Positions 14,920 through 23,059 of a stretch of 33,096 bases of DNA are shown here, in pieces (positions within the stretch are counted from its first letter, which is position 1; every line of letters starts with the position of its first letter). This DNA is from Gammaproteobacteria bacterium (GTDB lineage: Bacteria; Pseudomonadota; Gammaproteobacteria; Pseudomonadales; Pseudomonadaceae): NCBI GenBank assembly GCA_018826895.1, contig JAHJYA010000119.1:1-33096 (forward strand), in the 5' to 3' direction. The translations under genes were made by a program, and so were the position numbers. The notes below the pieces were generated by a model, which saw only the letters and a list, made by a program, of their open reading frames with translations, made no database searches and was not told the DNA's origin.

Positions 14920-15297
14920 TTAGCCCAGGCCGGTGCTGCTGTTGACAGCAGGCGTGCTGGCGGTGACAGGCGCTGGTGCGGGGTGTGCGGCTCCAGGCTT
15001 AGCGCTTTCCAGCAGGCCGCTGAGCTTATCCTTGGCGGCCTGCAGTTCGTCCTTGAGGTAGTTCATTTCGGCTTGTGGGTCGTTGAGCAGGCTCTTCACG
15101 CTGCAGTGGCCACTCAGGCCACGGGCGAGCATGGCGCCGCCAATAGTGGTTTTGCACAGGCCGAACAGGCCGCCACGCGCCAGGCCGACACCCATCAGGG
15201 CGAGGCCGAGACCTACGGACAGCGTGCGTTCCCAGCCCTGTACGTTATGGGCGTTGAAGGGCGCGTCCGGGTCGATACGGGGAGGTGTCTCGATCAT
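14920..15297 (-). CDS. DUF2892-like membrane protein (second of a tandem pair)
   Basis: This 125-aa protein contains NVQGWERTLSVGLGLALMGV, GLARGGLFGLCKTTIGGAML and ARGLSGHC, the two-helix pattern of the DUF2892/YgaP-like membrane domain, with the GLSGHC end typical of the family. The tail (about residues 70-125) is a short amphipathic helix followed by an A/P/T-rich segment. An AGGAG site lies 7 bases before ATG 15297. It starts 24 bases after the end of the related gene at 15322, so the two are co-transcribed. The biochemical role is unknown. Confidence 0.82.
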   Translation of the reverse strand: MIETPPRIDPDAPFNAHNVQGWERTLSVGLGLALMGVGLARGGLFGLCKTTIGGAMLARGLSGHCSVKSLLNDPQAEMNYLKDELQAAKDKLSGLLESAKPGAAHPAPAPVTASTPAVNSSTGLG

Positions 15298-15321
15298 GGT
15301 GAGCTCCTGGTGATGAGTAAA

Positions 15322-15660
15322 TTAGACAGTCGAGCCCGGCACGGCCGAGGTCGGCATGGGCGGGCTGACGACGGGCTGGATCGGCGTGGTGTCACAGCAC
15401 TGTGCGGCCTGGGTCGGGGTTTGCCGGGTAGGGTTGGCCAGGCGTTGCTGCAGTACGCGCTTGGCCTCGCAGTGGCCGGTGAAACCGCGCATCAGGCCCA
15501 TACCGCCGAGGCCAATCTTCAACAGACCACTCAGGCCACCATGGCTCAAGCCTTTTGCGATCAGCAGCAGGCCGCCGCCAATCGACGCCGCGCGTTCGAT
15601 GCCGTGCACGTTGTGGGAGGGGGAAACGGTTTTGTGAGCTTTGGGGTCGAGAGCCAGCAT
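15322..15660 (-). CDS. DUF2892-like membrane protein (first of a tandem pair)
   Basis: This 112-aa protein is a paralogue of its downstream neighbour: NVHGIERAASIGGGLLLIAK, GLSHGGLSGLLKIGLGGMGL and MRGFTGHC align with the same positions there. A C-terminal extension is rich in P, T and S and contains CC. GGAG lies 7 bases upstream of ATG 15660. It appears to be the first gene of a two-gene unit. Two glycine-rich helices suggest a small inner-membrane protein. Confidence 0.82.
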   Translation of the reverse strand: MLALDPKAHKTVSPSHNVHGIERAASIGGGLLLIAKGLSHGGLSGLLKIGLGGMGLMRGFTGHCEAKRVLQQRLANPTRQTPTQAAQCCDTTPIQPVVSPPMPTSAVPGSTV

Positions 15661-15819
15661 GGTCGTTCTCCATTGATGCAGGGTGTATGTAACCGACTGG
15701 TGCCGGTTGCGGGCTGTTCAATGGATTCGATGAACGGCAACGCGCTGTTTTTAACCTGAATCTTTACCCCGGCTGGTCAGTCCATCGCCTACACGCTGAT
15801 AGATAGGATGGAGACTTGT

Positions 15820-16239
15820 ATGGCTACTGACTTCACTCGCGACACCCCTCGTGAAATTGACGACCTGGAAGACCGCATGGGGGCGGTTCATCCCCTGGAC
15901 TTCGACGAGCGCGCTGATGAAGAACACGGACGTGCGGGCGCAGCGGCGAATGTATCGCCCGAGGAAGCGCAGCGCGTGCGCGAGGCCGGGCGTAGCGGCG
16001 GCGAAACCCTGGGTGAAGGCGTGCATGAGGACGGTGTGTCGCTGGATGATCTGAGCCCGGAAACCCTACTCGATGAGAGTGGCGCGCGAGGCCCGGACGA
16101 GCCCGGTGGCGATGAGCCGGCCGATCAGCAATTGCGTGAGGTCGGTGAGGCCGAGATCGGTGCTGGCAAGGGGTTGGACGAAGCTGAAGCGGCGCGTGCT
16201 CGGCCGTTGGATGGCAAGTTCTGGGATGGACAGCGCTAG
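15820..16239 (+). CDS. Acidic conserved protein (Pseudomonas 'HPr-related' type), unknown function
   Basis: From ATG 15820, with GGAG six bases upstream, the product is 139 aa and very acidic. It has no hydrophobic segment and is probably largely disordered. Recognisable pieces are REIDDLEDRMGAVHPLDFDE and the C-terminal LREVGEAEIGAGKGLDEAEA followed by PLDGKFWDG. Similar proteins in Pseudomonas are often labelled 'phosphotransferase system, HPr-related', but no HPr phosphorylation motif is present, so that name is not supported. The upstream ATG at 15808 is less well placed. Confidence 0.75.
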   Translation: MATDFTRDTPREIDDLEDRMGAVHPLDFDERADEEHGRAGAAANVSPEEAQRVREAGRSGGETLGEGVHEDGVSLDDLSPETLLDESGARGPDEPGGDEPADQQLREVGEAEIGAGKGLDEAEAARARPLDGKFWDGQR

Positions 16240-16254
16240 CCACCTGACCGGTAA

Positions 16255-16284
16255 AGCCGGCGTGGCTGCTGCCACGCCGGGGCT
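16255..16284. terminator. Strong hairpin between convergent genes
   Basis: CCGGCGTGGC and GCCACGCCGG form a perfect 10-bp stem around TGCT, extended by AGCC/GGGCT pairing. It lies between the convergent acidic-protein and dehydrogenase genes and could serve both directions. T runs are short. Confidence 0.65.
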
Positions 16285-16291
16285 CAGCGCC

Positions 16292-17035
16292 TTAGAAGTC
16301 CTGTACGGTTGGGCGCAGGACGATCTCGTTGATATCTACGTCAGCCGGCTGGTCAATGGCATAGGCAATGGCGCGCGCTACGCTGTCGGCCGGGATCGCC
16401 TGCTTGTAGAACTCGACCACGAAATCGCGGCTCTGGGCGTGGCCGCTGCCGTATTTCAGTTCTGAATCAACCGCGCCCGGCTCGATGGTGGTGGTGCGAA
16501 TGCTGCCGCCGACCTCATGACGCAGACCTTCGGAAATCGCCCGCACGGCAAACTTGGTGCCGCTGTACACGGTGCCGCCCGGGCTGAATACCTTGATCCC
16601 GGCCACCGACGCAATATTGATGAAGTGACCGCTGTTCTGCCGCTGGAACACTGGCAGGGCGGCGGCTACGCCATACAGCAGGCCCTTGATGTTGATATCG
16701 ATCATGCGGTCCCATTCCTCGACCTTGGTCTCGCTCATGGGGGCGATAGCCATCAGACCGGCGTTGTTGATCAGTACGTCGACCCGGCCGAAGCTGTCCA
16801 GCGCGCCCTGGATCAGCGCGTTGACCTGCGAGGCATCGGTCACGTCGGTGGCGTAAGCCACTGCCTGGCCGCCGGCTGCGGTCAGTTCGCTGACCAGGCT
16901 GTCGAGGCGCTCCTTGCGCCGGGCACCCAGTACCACTTTGGCGCCCAGGCCGCTGAGGTGGCGTGCGGTGGCTTCGCCCAGGCCACTGCTGGCCCCGGTG
17001 ATGACGACGACTTTACCGGCGATATTGTTGCTCAT
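16292..17035 (-). CDS. Short-chain dehydrogenase/reductase (SDR)
   Basis: This 247-aa classical SDR has the cofactor motif TGASSGLG near residue 13, the NNAG motif ([11 protein letters not shown]), the catalytic serine in NIASVAG and the YxxxK pair in YSGTK. The arginines in [10 protein letters not shown] suggest NADP(H) preference. It ends [14 protein letters not shown], as in SDRs of the YdfG/serine-dehydrogenase-like group; the substrate is unknown. The start at 17035 has GGAG 8 bases upstream; the longer open frame to 17323 crosses the divergent LysR gene and is not real. It is divergent from a LysR regulator, which probably controls it. Confidence 0.92.
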   Translation of the reverse strand: MSNNIAGKVVVITGASSGLGEATARHLSGLGAKVVLGARRKERLDSLVSELTAAGGQAVAYATDVTDASQVNALIQGALDSFGRVDVLINNAGLMAIAPMSETKVEEWDRMIDINIKGLLYGVAAALPVFQRQNSGHFINIASVAGIKVFSPGGTVYSGTKFAVRAISEGLRHEVGGSIRTTTIEPGAVDSELKYGSGHAQSRDFVVEFYKQAIPADSVARAIAYAIDQPADVDINEIVLRPTVQDF

Positions 17036-17131
17036 GCGTTTATCTCCACAAATGATGGGGCTGGATGCGCCCCGTTGAGCCAGTATGTCGAGTTGCTGGG
17101 CAGCAGAGAATGGAAGGGATAGGATTAGGCT

Positions 17132-17148
17132 ATTCCCATTTTTGGAAT
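17132..17148. promoter_or_regulatory. Probable LysR operator between SDR and lysR
   Basis: ATTCC-N7-GGAAT is a perfect 5-bp dyad containing T-N11-A, the LysR-box form. It lies 27 bases before the LysR start and 97 bases upstream of the divergent SDR start, as expected for a shared regulatory site. Confidence 0.65.
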
Positions 17149-17174
17149 TAAAGGCCACCTGTGTGTTGAACCGT

Positions 17175-18071
17175 ATGGACATGCTGCGCATCTTTTGCGT
17201 CGCCGCGCAGGCCAGCAGCTTTCGCGAGGCAGCCAGCCGTCTGGGCATTTCGCCCCAGGGCGTGACCCGTGCAGTCAAGGCGCTGGAGCAGGAGCTGGGT
17301 GAGGTGCTGTTCCATCGCAGCACTCGGCAGATTCATATCACCGCTTTCGGCGAGCAACTGGCACGCGATGCAGCACGGACGCTGGAGCGCTTCGAGCAAC
17401 TCTTTCGTCAGGCCGGCAGCAATGCCGAGCATGGCTTGGCAGGGCGGGTTGGCATTACCGCCCCCCATGCGGTGGGCCGGCTGTTTCTGCTGCGTTTCTT
17501 GCAGCCGTTGCTGGCCGAGCACCCAGGCTTGCAGGTGGAGTTGCGCCTGGATGATCAGGTTACCGACTCGGTGGATGCGCAGATCGATATCGGCCTGCGC
17601 GTGGGGCTGATCCGCGACCGCCGCTATATCGCTCGCGCCGTCGCGCCTGTGCCGCTGCATGTGGTCGCCAGCCCCACGCTGCTGCAGCGTGATAGTGCCC
17701 CGCAAACCCTGGATGAGCTGGCGCATTGGCCGTTGTCGGTACTGATTGACCGGCGCAGTGGGCGGCCCTGGCCGTGGATGTTTCGTGACGGCGTGGTCTG
17801 GCAGCCGGAGCGCGCCGCCTTCACCTGCGATGACCCCGAGGCCGAGCGCGATTCAGTATTGGCGGGGCTGGCGATTGGGCAACTGCCAAGCTACCTGGCC
17901 CTGCCGGCGATCGAGCGTGGCGAGCTGGTCAGTCTGTTGCCCGGGTTGGCACCGTCGCCCTGGGAGTTGTTTATCTACCGTCCGCAACGCGGCCCGGTGG
18001 CGCCGCGGGTGCGGTTGGTCTACGACCACCTGATTGCCTGTTTCAGCGACCCAGCGCGGTTCCCACAATGA
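17175..18071 (+). CDS. LysR-family transcriptional regulator
   Basis: From ATG 17175 the product is 298 aa. The N-terminal winged helix-turn-helix is clear ([60 protein letters not shown]), and an effector-binding domain follows from about residue 90. A GTG at 17163 is in frame and could be used instead. It is divergent from an SDR, with a dyad operator between, and its stop overlaps the start of the phosphoesterase gene (ATGA), so those two are translationally coupled. The inducer is unknown. Confidence 0.92.
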   Translation: MDMLRIFCVAAQASSFREAASRLGISPQGVTRAVKALEQELGEVLFHRSTRQIHITAFGEQLARDAARTLERFEQLFRQAGSNAEHGLAGRVGITAPHAVGRLFLLRFLQPLLAEHPGLQVELRLDDQVTDSVDAQIDIGLRVGLIRDRRYIARAVAPVPLHVVASPTLLQRDSAPQTLDELAHWPLSVLIDRRSGRPWPWMFRDGVVWQPERAAFTCDDPEAERDSVLAGLAIGQLPSYLALPAIERGELVSLLPGLAPSPWELFIYRPQRGPVAPRVRLVYDHLIACFSDPARFPQ

Positions 18072-18781
18072 GCGAGCCAGTCACTGACGCGCCGCTAATC
18101 CTGTTTATGGGCGACCCCCATGGCGACTTCACTGCCACCCTGGCCGCGGTGCACGCGCATCGCCCGGCGGCCATCGTACTCTTGGGCGATATCCAGGCGC
18201 GGCGGCCGCTGGAGGTGGAGCTGGCGTCGATTCTCGATCTGACTGAGGTCTGGTTTATCCACGGCAATCACGACACCGACTCGGACCTGTACCACGACAA
18301 TCTGTTTGGCTCGGCCCTGGCTGGGCGCAACCTGCACGGGCGAGTCGTCGAGGTCGCCGGGGTGCGCATTGCCGGGGTGGGCGGGGTATTTCGTGGCCAG
18401 GTGTGGATGCCGCCCGAACACTGGCGCTACCTCACACCCAAGGCCTTCGCCAGCCACTGCGGCCAGGGCAATCTGTGGCGCGGTGGGCTACCGCGCAAAC
18501 ACCGCAGCACCCTGTTCCCCAGCGACCTGGCCGAGTTGTTTGGCAGCCGCGCCGATATTCTGGTAACCCACGAAGCGCCCAGCTGCCACCCCCACGGCTT
18601 TGCCGTACTCGATGAACTGGGCAAAAGCCTGGGCGTGTCGCGCAGCTTCCATGGGCATCACCACGATTGCCGCGATTACCGCTCGCACACCCGTCGGCTT
18701 GGGTTCCGCGCCTACGGCGTTGGCTTGCGTGGAGTGATGGATGATCAGGGGCGGGTGCTGGTGGCGGGGGCGTTGGACTGA
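18068..18781 (+). CDS. Metallophosphoesterase (calcineurin-like)
   Basis: This 237-aa protein carries the ordered metal-binding motifs of the calcineurin-like superfamily: GDPHG (15-19), GDIQ (40-43), GNHD (66-69), then THEAP and GHHHD. All ligands expected for a two-metal site are present, so it is likely an active phosphatase or phosphodiesterase in the cytoplasm; the substrate is unknown. It overlaps the stop of the LysR gene by 4 bases, so it is translated from the same message. Coupling a regulator to a phosphoesterase is not a standard pair. Confidence 0.9.
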   Translation: MSEPVTDAPLILFMGDPHGDFTATLAAVHAHRPAAIVLLGDIQARRPLEVELASILDLTEVWFIHGNHDTDSDLYHDNLFGSALAGRNLHGRVVEVAGVRIAGVGGVFRGQVWMPPEHWRYLTPKAFASHCGQGNLWRGGLPRKHRSTLFPSDLAELFGSRADILVTHEAPSCHPHGFAVLDELGKSLGVSRSFHGHHHDCRDYRSHTRRLGFRAYGVGLRGVMDDQGRVLVAGALD

Positions 18782-18817
18782 GTACGGCTGCGCTTATCTG
18801 CGTCGCGCCGGGTGGAC

Positions 18818-18848
18818 AACGGACAGCCATCCTTAGGGTCTGTCCGTT
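18818..18848. terminator. Long inverted repeat between convergent genes
   Basis: AACGGACAG and CTGTCCGTT form a perfect 9-bp dyad with a 13-base centre. It lies 37 bases after the phosphoesterase stop and 11 bases before the end of the convergent transporter gene, fitting a bidirectional terminator without a T run. Confidence 0.5.
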
Positions 18849-18858
18849 GAACGCAGCG

Positions 18859-20196
18859 CTAGTGCCCGGCGAGCGCAGTTGCGGGCGTGTCACGTACCTC
18901 CGGTGCCCCTCGCTTGCTCAACTCGTCGGCTTGCCTGCCCAGGTACCAGCCCAGCGCGCCCCAGATCAAGGCGCAGGCCGCGCCTACCAATGCCACCAGT
19001 ACTGCGCCCTGGCCGAGCATGTCCAGGCCACTCTTCACCCAGCCACTGAGTGCGTCACCGGCCCGATAGACGACCGTATCGATAAAGCCCTTCGCCTTGT
19101 ATTTGCTCTCGGCATCCAGCGGCGCGAAGAGCATTTCCCGCCCAGGCCTGACGAAGGCGTACTCACCGATGCGCCTGACGATCATCAGCGCTGCCAACAT
19201 GGCGAATGTCGGTGCCAGGGCGAGGCCGATAAAGCCCACGCAGACCAGCATCGGCACGATCGCCAACAGCATGCGCACGCCCAGCTTCTGAGCGACGCGC
19301 CCGGTGATGAACAACTGCGAAAGCAAGGCGCCGGCCTGGACGATCACATCGATGATGCCAAATACCCTGATCTGCGACTCGCGGTCAGGGAAGCGCTCGG
19401 CCACCAGGCGTGCCTGCTCGAAATACAGAAAGGTGGTCACGGTGGCGAGCAGCACGACAAACCCGGCGATCGCAAACAGGTAGGGCGATTGCAGGACTCG
19501 CGTCAGGCCGCTGAACGGGTTGCCCGTTACCGGCTTGCGGGTGCTTTCCGTGATCGGCGCGCCCGGTCTGCCGGCGCCACCGATTTCCCGCCAGCGCATC
19601 AGCGGCGCTTTCAGTGCCAGGGCGACGCCCAGCAGCACGGCTGCCAAGAGCACCAGCCCGGACTGGCCAATGATCCCGACCAGCAGCGCACTCATCGCCG
19701 GCCCGACCAGGCCGCCGACACTCGCGCCGGCGGCGATGAAGGCGAACAGCCGCTTGGCCTGACTGCCATCGAACACATCGGCCATCAGGCTCCAGGCCAC
19801 CGAGACCACGAACAGGTTGTAGACCGAGATCCACACGTAGAACACTCTGGCCAGCCAGACGTTTTCATCGCTGAGCTGGAACAGCCCGGCGAAGGCCAAG
19901 AGGTTCAGGCAGAAGAACCCGTAGACCCAGTCGACGAAGTGAATGCGCGGCACCCGGGAGCTGAGCCAGGCGAACAGCGGCACCGCCACCAGCATGACCA
20001 CGAAGGTGGCGGTGAATAGCCATTGCAGGTTCTCGATACCGGCCATGATGCCCATCGACTCGCGAATCGGGCGCAACATGAAATAGCCGGAGAACAGGCA
20101 GAAAAACAGGGCGAACCCCGCAAGCGCGGGATTCAGCTCGTGACGTTCGGCGTTGATGGCAGCGCCGAGGCGCTGCACCAGAGTTGCTGACAGCAT
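18859..20196 (-). CDS. NTP/NDP exchange transporter-like membrane protein (MFS-like)
   Basis: This 445-aa protein has about twelve hydrophobic segments. Its opening YFMLRPIRESMGIMAGIENL, then SLMADVFDGSQAKRLFAFIA and AGASVGGLVGP, are features shared with the MFS-like relatives of ATP/ADP translocases (TlcC/Npt type). A late block RPGREMLFAPLDAESKYKAK and FIDTVVYRAGDA also fits. In free-living bacteria the transported substrate is unknown. An AGGAG site lies 8 bases upstream of ATG 20196. It begins 27 bases after the exported SDR gene ends on the same strand, so the two form an operon. Confidence 0.82.
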   Translation of the reverse strand: MLSATLVQRLGAAINAERHELNPALAGFALFFCLFSGYFMLRPIRESMGIMAGIENLQWLFTATFVVMLVAVPLFAWLSSRVPRIHFVDWVYGFFCLNLLAFAGLFQLSDENVWLARVFYVWISVYNLFVVSVAWSLMADVFDGSQAKRLFAFIAAGASVGGLVGPAMSALLVGIIGQSGLVLLAAVLLGVALALKAPLMRWREIGGAGRPGAPITESTRKPVTGNPFSGLTRVLQSPYLFAIAGFVVLLATVTTFLYFEQARLVAERFPDRESQIRVFGIIDVIVQAGALLSQLFITGRVAQKLGVRMLLAIVPMLVCVGFIGLALAPTFAMLAALMIVRRIGEYAFVRPGREMLFAPLDAESKYKAKGFIDTVVYRAGDALSGWVKSGLDMLGQGAVLVALVGAACALIWGALGWYLGRQADELSKRGAPEVRDTPATALAGH

Positions 20197-20223
20197 GATG
20201 ACTCTCCTGGCCTGGCGCGAGGC

Positions 20224-21273
20224 TCAGCGGTAGCTAGCACCGGTCAACTGCTCGCTAACCGTCCACAGACGAGCGGCCGCTGCGGCGTCTTGCGCGGCTG
20301 CCGGTACGCTGGCCAGCCCCAGAGGACCACGCTTTTCCTCTTCACCAATCGGGCCGTAATAGGCACCGGGTTGCGCCTCGGTGGCGGTGGCTGCGTACAG
20401 CGTCGGCAACGCACCCTGGGCGGCGGAGTGGTAGCGTTCGCGATCCTTGGCCCAGTTACGTCCGAACTCGCTGTCCAGGCCTGGGCCACGCTCGATCAGC
20501 GAGGTCACGGCAACACCAGGGTGCGCGGCAATACTCTGAATCCCCCAGCCTTGCGCCTCGCTGCGGCGTTGCAGCTCGAAGGCAAACATCAGCGTGGCCA
20601 GCTTGGACTGTGCGTAGGCCCCGAACGGGTTGTAGGCCTGCTCGGACTGCAGGTCGTCGAAGTTGATGGCGCCGCGTTTGGCAGCGATGCTGGACAGCGT
20701 CACCACCCGTGCGCCGTCGCTTTTGCGCAGTAGCGGCAGTAGGTGGGAGGTCAAGGCGAAGTGACCCAGGTAGTTGATGGCCAGTTGCGACTCGAAGCCA
20801 TCGGCCGAGGTGTCACGTTGTGGGGGGGACATGATCGCAGCGTTATTGATCAGCCCATCGAGGCGCGGCAAGGTGGCGTTGAGGCGTTCACCCAGCGCCT
20901 GCACCGATGCCAGGTTGGCCAGGTCCACCGCTTCAAACTGCACCTGGGCGTCGGCAACCTCTTGCTTGATACGGGCAATGGCTTCCTCGCCGCGCTGTGG
21001 GTTGCGTGCCGCAATCACCACCTGCGCGCCAGCTGCTGCCAGGGCTTTGGCGTCTTCGTAGCCCATGCCGCTGGTGCCGCCCGTGACCAGGAAAATCCGT
21101 CCGCTCTGCGAAGGCATGTCCGCCAGGCTCCAGTCAGGCTTTGGCTGGCTCTGGGCGCTGGCGAGGCCGGCTTCCAGCATGCAGCTCAGGGCCAGGCCAA
21201 TGGTCGCCAGGCCTCTGCGCCACGCAGTGCTGGCGGTACTGATGGGATCCATCTGCAGGGTTGTGCTTGTCAT
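20224..21273 (-). CDS. SDR-family protein with an N-terminal export signal
   Basis: From ATG 21273 the product is 349 aa. Residues 1-40 look like a signal sequence: AWRRGLATIGLALSCM with a twin arginine at 19-20, then ASA before Q41. The rest is an SDR with TGGTSGMG (64-71), NNAA instead of the usual NNAG, a serine in TLSSIAAKRG and the YxxxK pair in YAQSK. The order and length resemble retinol-dehydrogenase/WW-domain-oxidoreductase-like SDRs. If exported with its cofactor bound, the Tat route would be needed; the RRGL sequence is only a partial Tat motif. AGGA lies about 7 bases upstream. It is divergent from a LysR gene and precedes a transporter gene. Confidence 0.88.
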   Translation of the reverse strand: MTSTTLQMDPISTASTAWRRGLATIGLALSCMLEAGLASAQSQPKPDWSLADMPSQSGRIFLVTGGTSGMGYEDAKALAAAGAQVVIAARNPQRGEEAIARIKQEVADAQVQFEAVDLANLASVQALGERLNATLPRLDGLINNAAIMSPPQRDTSADGFESQLAINYLGHFALTSHLLPLLRKSDGARVVTLSSIAAKRGAINFDDLQSEQAYNPFGAYAQSKLATLMFAFELQRRSEAQGWGIQSIAAHPGVAVTSLIERGPGLDSEFGRNWAKDRERYHSAAQGALPTLYAATATEAQPGAYYGPIGEEEKRGPLGLASVPAAAQDAAAAARLWTVSEQLTGASYR

Positions 21274-21387
21274 TGTTCGATCCTCACGTAGGGAATGACC
21301 TGACGAACCGCTGCAAGGCAGTGCGTCGACGTGAGGCATTGTTCATCCATGGATTGCTGGCGATAAGCCGTATTGAAATGGACGCTG

Positions 21388-21405
21388 TGTACGCCCAGTC
21401 GTACA
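21388..21405. promoter_or_regulatory. Probable LysR operator between exported SDR and lysR
   Basis: TGTACG-N6-CGTACA is a perfect 18-bp dyad, 29 bases before the LysR start and 114 bases upstream of the divergent SDR start. It is a good candidate for autoregulation by the adjacent LysR protein. Confidence 0.55.
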
Positions 21406-21434
21406 ATCCGGCCTTCCTCTTTCGGAGAGCGGCC

Positions 21435-22328
21435 ATGCGCCAGCCCAACCTGACCGATGTCGCCCTCTTTGCTGCGGTCGTGGAGGCTGGCGGCTTCCGA
21501 GTGGCGGCGCAGAAACGTGGCATGTCGGCTTCTTCCATCAGCGATGGCGTGCGCCGGCTGGAAAGCGACCTGGGCGTTCGGCTGCTCAATCGCACGACTC
21601 GCAGCGTATTCCCCACGGAAGTCGGTGCACGCCTGCTGGAGCGGCTACGCCCGGCGCTTGAGCAAATAGGCGCAGCCTTTAGCGACCTCGATGACAATGC
21701 GCTGCGGCCGGTCGGCACCCTGCGCCTTAACGTGCCGGTGCCCGTCGCCCGTTTCGTCCTGCCTAAGCTGATCCCCACGTTTCTCGAACGCTGCCCTGGG
21801 GTCAGCATTGAAGTGACGATGGATAACACCTTTATCGATGTCATCGCCGCCGGCTACGACGCAGGCGTACGCTACGAGGAAAGCCTGGCCAAGGATATGA
21901 TCGCCGTGCCCATCGGCCCGCGTCGACAACGCTTCGTGGCCGCTGCAGCGCCTGCTTATCTGGAGCAGAACGGCACACCGCAGCATCCCCGCGACCTGCT
22001 TAACCACCGCCTGATCGGTCACCGCTTTGAGAGCGGCAAGCTGGGGGTGTGGGAATTCGAGAAAGACGGCGCCACCATCCGCGTCCCTCCCCAGGGACCG
22101 CTGATCAGCTCATCCCAGGACCTGGAAGTGGGTGCTGCGATAGGCGGTGTCGGGATTATCTACACCTTCGAGGAATACCTCGGGCCGCTGATCAAGCAGG
22201 GCACGTTATTACCGGTGCTGGAAGACTGGTGGCAAGCCTTCGACGGCCCCTACCTGTACTACAACGACCGCCGCCACGTACCTTCGCCGCTCAGGGCGTT
22301 TGTGGATTTTCTGAAAGTGCAGGGCTAG
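21435..22328 (+). CDS. LysR-family transcriptional regulator
   Basis: From ATG 21435, with GGAG upstream, the product is 297 aa. The helix-turn-helix region is typical (LTDVALFAAVVEAGGFRVAA, MSASSISDGVRRLESDLGVR, LLNRTTRSVFPTEVG). The effector domain begins near residue 90 (GTLRLNVPVPVARFVLPKLI) and resembles the CrgA/DmlR-like group, with the usual VGAAIGGVGIIYTFEEYL stretch. It is divergent from the exported SDR and probably regulates it. The frame is open upstream to 21261, but that part crosses the promoter region and is not used. Confidence 0.93.
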   Translation: MRQPNLTDVALFAAVVEAGGFRVAAQKRGMSASSISDGVRRLESDLGVRLLNRTTRSVFPTEVGARLLERLRPALEQIGAAFSDLDDNALRPVGTLRLNVPVPVARFVLPKLIPTFLERCPGVSIEVTMDNTFIDVIAAGYDAGVRYEESLAKDMIAVPIGPRRQRFVAAAAPAYLEQNGTPQHPRDLLNHRLIGHRFESGKLGVWEFEKDGATIRVPPQGPLISSSQDLEVGAAIGGVGIIYTFEEYLGPLIKQGTLLPVLEDWWQAFDGPYLYYNDRRHVPSPLRAFVDFLKVQG

Positions 22329-22384
22329 GGGCTGTTGCCGTTTCGTCGCGAACCGCGTGTTTCGGGCAACCCTGATTGGGCTGG

Positions 22385-22421
22385 TGTAGGAGTGAACGGG
22401 CGGCGCTCCGCTTTATTCGTG
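22385..22421 (+). repeat. Diverged REP element, second family
   Basis: TGTAGGAGTGAACGGGCGGC continues with GCTCCGCTTTATTCGTGA. It shares the TGTAGGAG start and ATTCGTGA end with the elements at 3475 and 10628, with a longer central arm. It lies at the junction between the LysR gene and the integrase remnant. Confidence 0.6.
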
Positions 22422-22473
22422 ATGGTACCGAGCATTTCGCGCGTAAAGGTCGGACGCCCCACCACTCTGCAAT

Positions 22474-22843
22474 CGTTTCGATAACCCACACGTCAAGATC
22501 ATTACCTTGATCTGCTTGGCCGCTGGTGCGCCCCGTGCCGATCACTGCAGGACTGAAAGCCAAGATCTGCCAGCATTGGAAACAGCACGGCCAGCCAAAC
22601 TCGGCCATTACCTCATTCCGCCGTGCACTGGCCAAGACGACCACCCAGCTACCGGAAGGGCAGGCAGCTCATTTGCTGCGGCACACCTTCGCCAGCCACT
22701 TCATCCAGAAGGGCGGCAACATCCTCACCCTGCAGAAGATCCTGGGTCACTCCAGCTTGGCTATGACGATGCGCTATGCGCATCTGGCGCCTGACCACCT
22801 ACTCAATGCGACTAGATTTGGTCCTTTCACTCCGCTGGCATAG
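22474..22843 (+). pseudogene. Tyrosine integrase remnant (phage/island type)
   Basis: Two frames together give pieces of the catalytic domain of a P2-like tyrosine recombinase. An upstream fragment (FDNPHVKIITLICLAAGA, from 22474) matches the start of the domain just before the first catalytic arginine, and breaks off at about 22530. The main fragment (from 22526, 105 codons) resumes at RPVPITAGLKAKICQHW and keeps HLLRHTFASHF (His and second Arg), ILGHSSLAMTM (His) and the tyrosine in MRYAHLAPDHL. The N-terminal domain and the segment after the first arginine are missing. An internal deletion plus frame change therefore makes it inactive. It marks the left edge of the restriction island. Confidence 0.82.
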
Positions 22844-23059
22844 CCAGCTCAAGTACCGATCCTGCATCATGCCTAAGGCAAGAAAGTAGAAGAACGCAAC
22901 TGCGTATAGAGCCATGTCCAGCAGCTCTCGTGTGTCACTGCTTCGGATGCTGGATATCCATTCTGATATGCCGAAAAGCACCGCAATGCCTGCAAACCAA
23001 GTAATGACTGCGAGTGTCCATGCGTGCGATTTGTGAGCTTCCAGCTCTGCATTGTCCAT
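22799..23059 (-). CDS. Small two-helix membrane protein, unknown
   Basis: The 86-aa product has two hydrophobic segments: WTLAVITWFAGIAVLFGI (about residues 14-32) and LLDMALYAVAFFYFLALGMM (about 46-66), followed by a basic tail. The ATG at 23059 has an AAGGA about 14 bases upstream, which is rather far. It overlaps the end of the integrase remnant on the other strand. No family is recognised. It could be a real small membrane gene of the island or a chance frame, although the clean pair of helices favours a gene. Confidence 0.5.
   Translation of the reverse strand: MDNAELEAHKSHAWTLAVITWFAGIAVLFGISEWISSIRSSDTRELLDMALYAVAFFYFLALGMMQDRYLSWLCQRSERTKSSRIE

Noticed and set aside
15820..16239. HPr phosphocarrier function for the acidic protein
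   Set aside because: The HPr histidine and serine phosphorylation motifs are absent, so the common database label is not supported by the sequence.
18847..20019. 390-codon plus-strand frame opposite the transporter gene
   Set aside because: The product is rich in H, Q, D and G with no domain, and the opposite strand encodes a clear membrane transporter.
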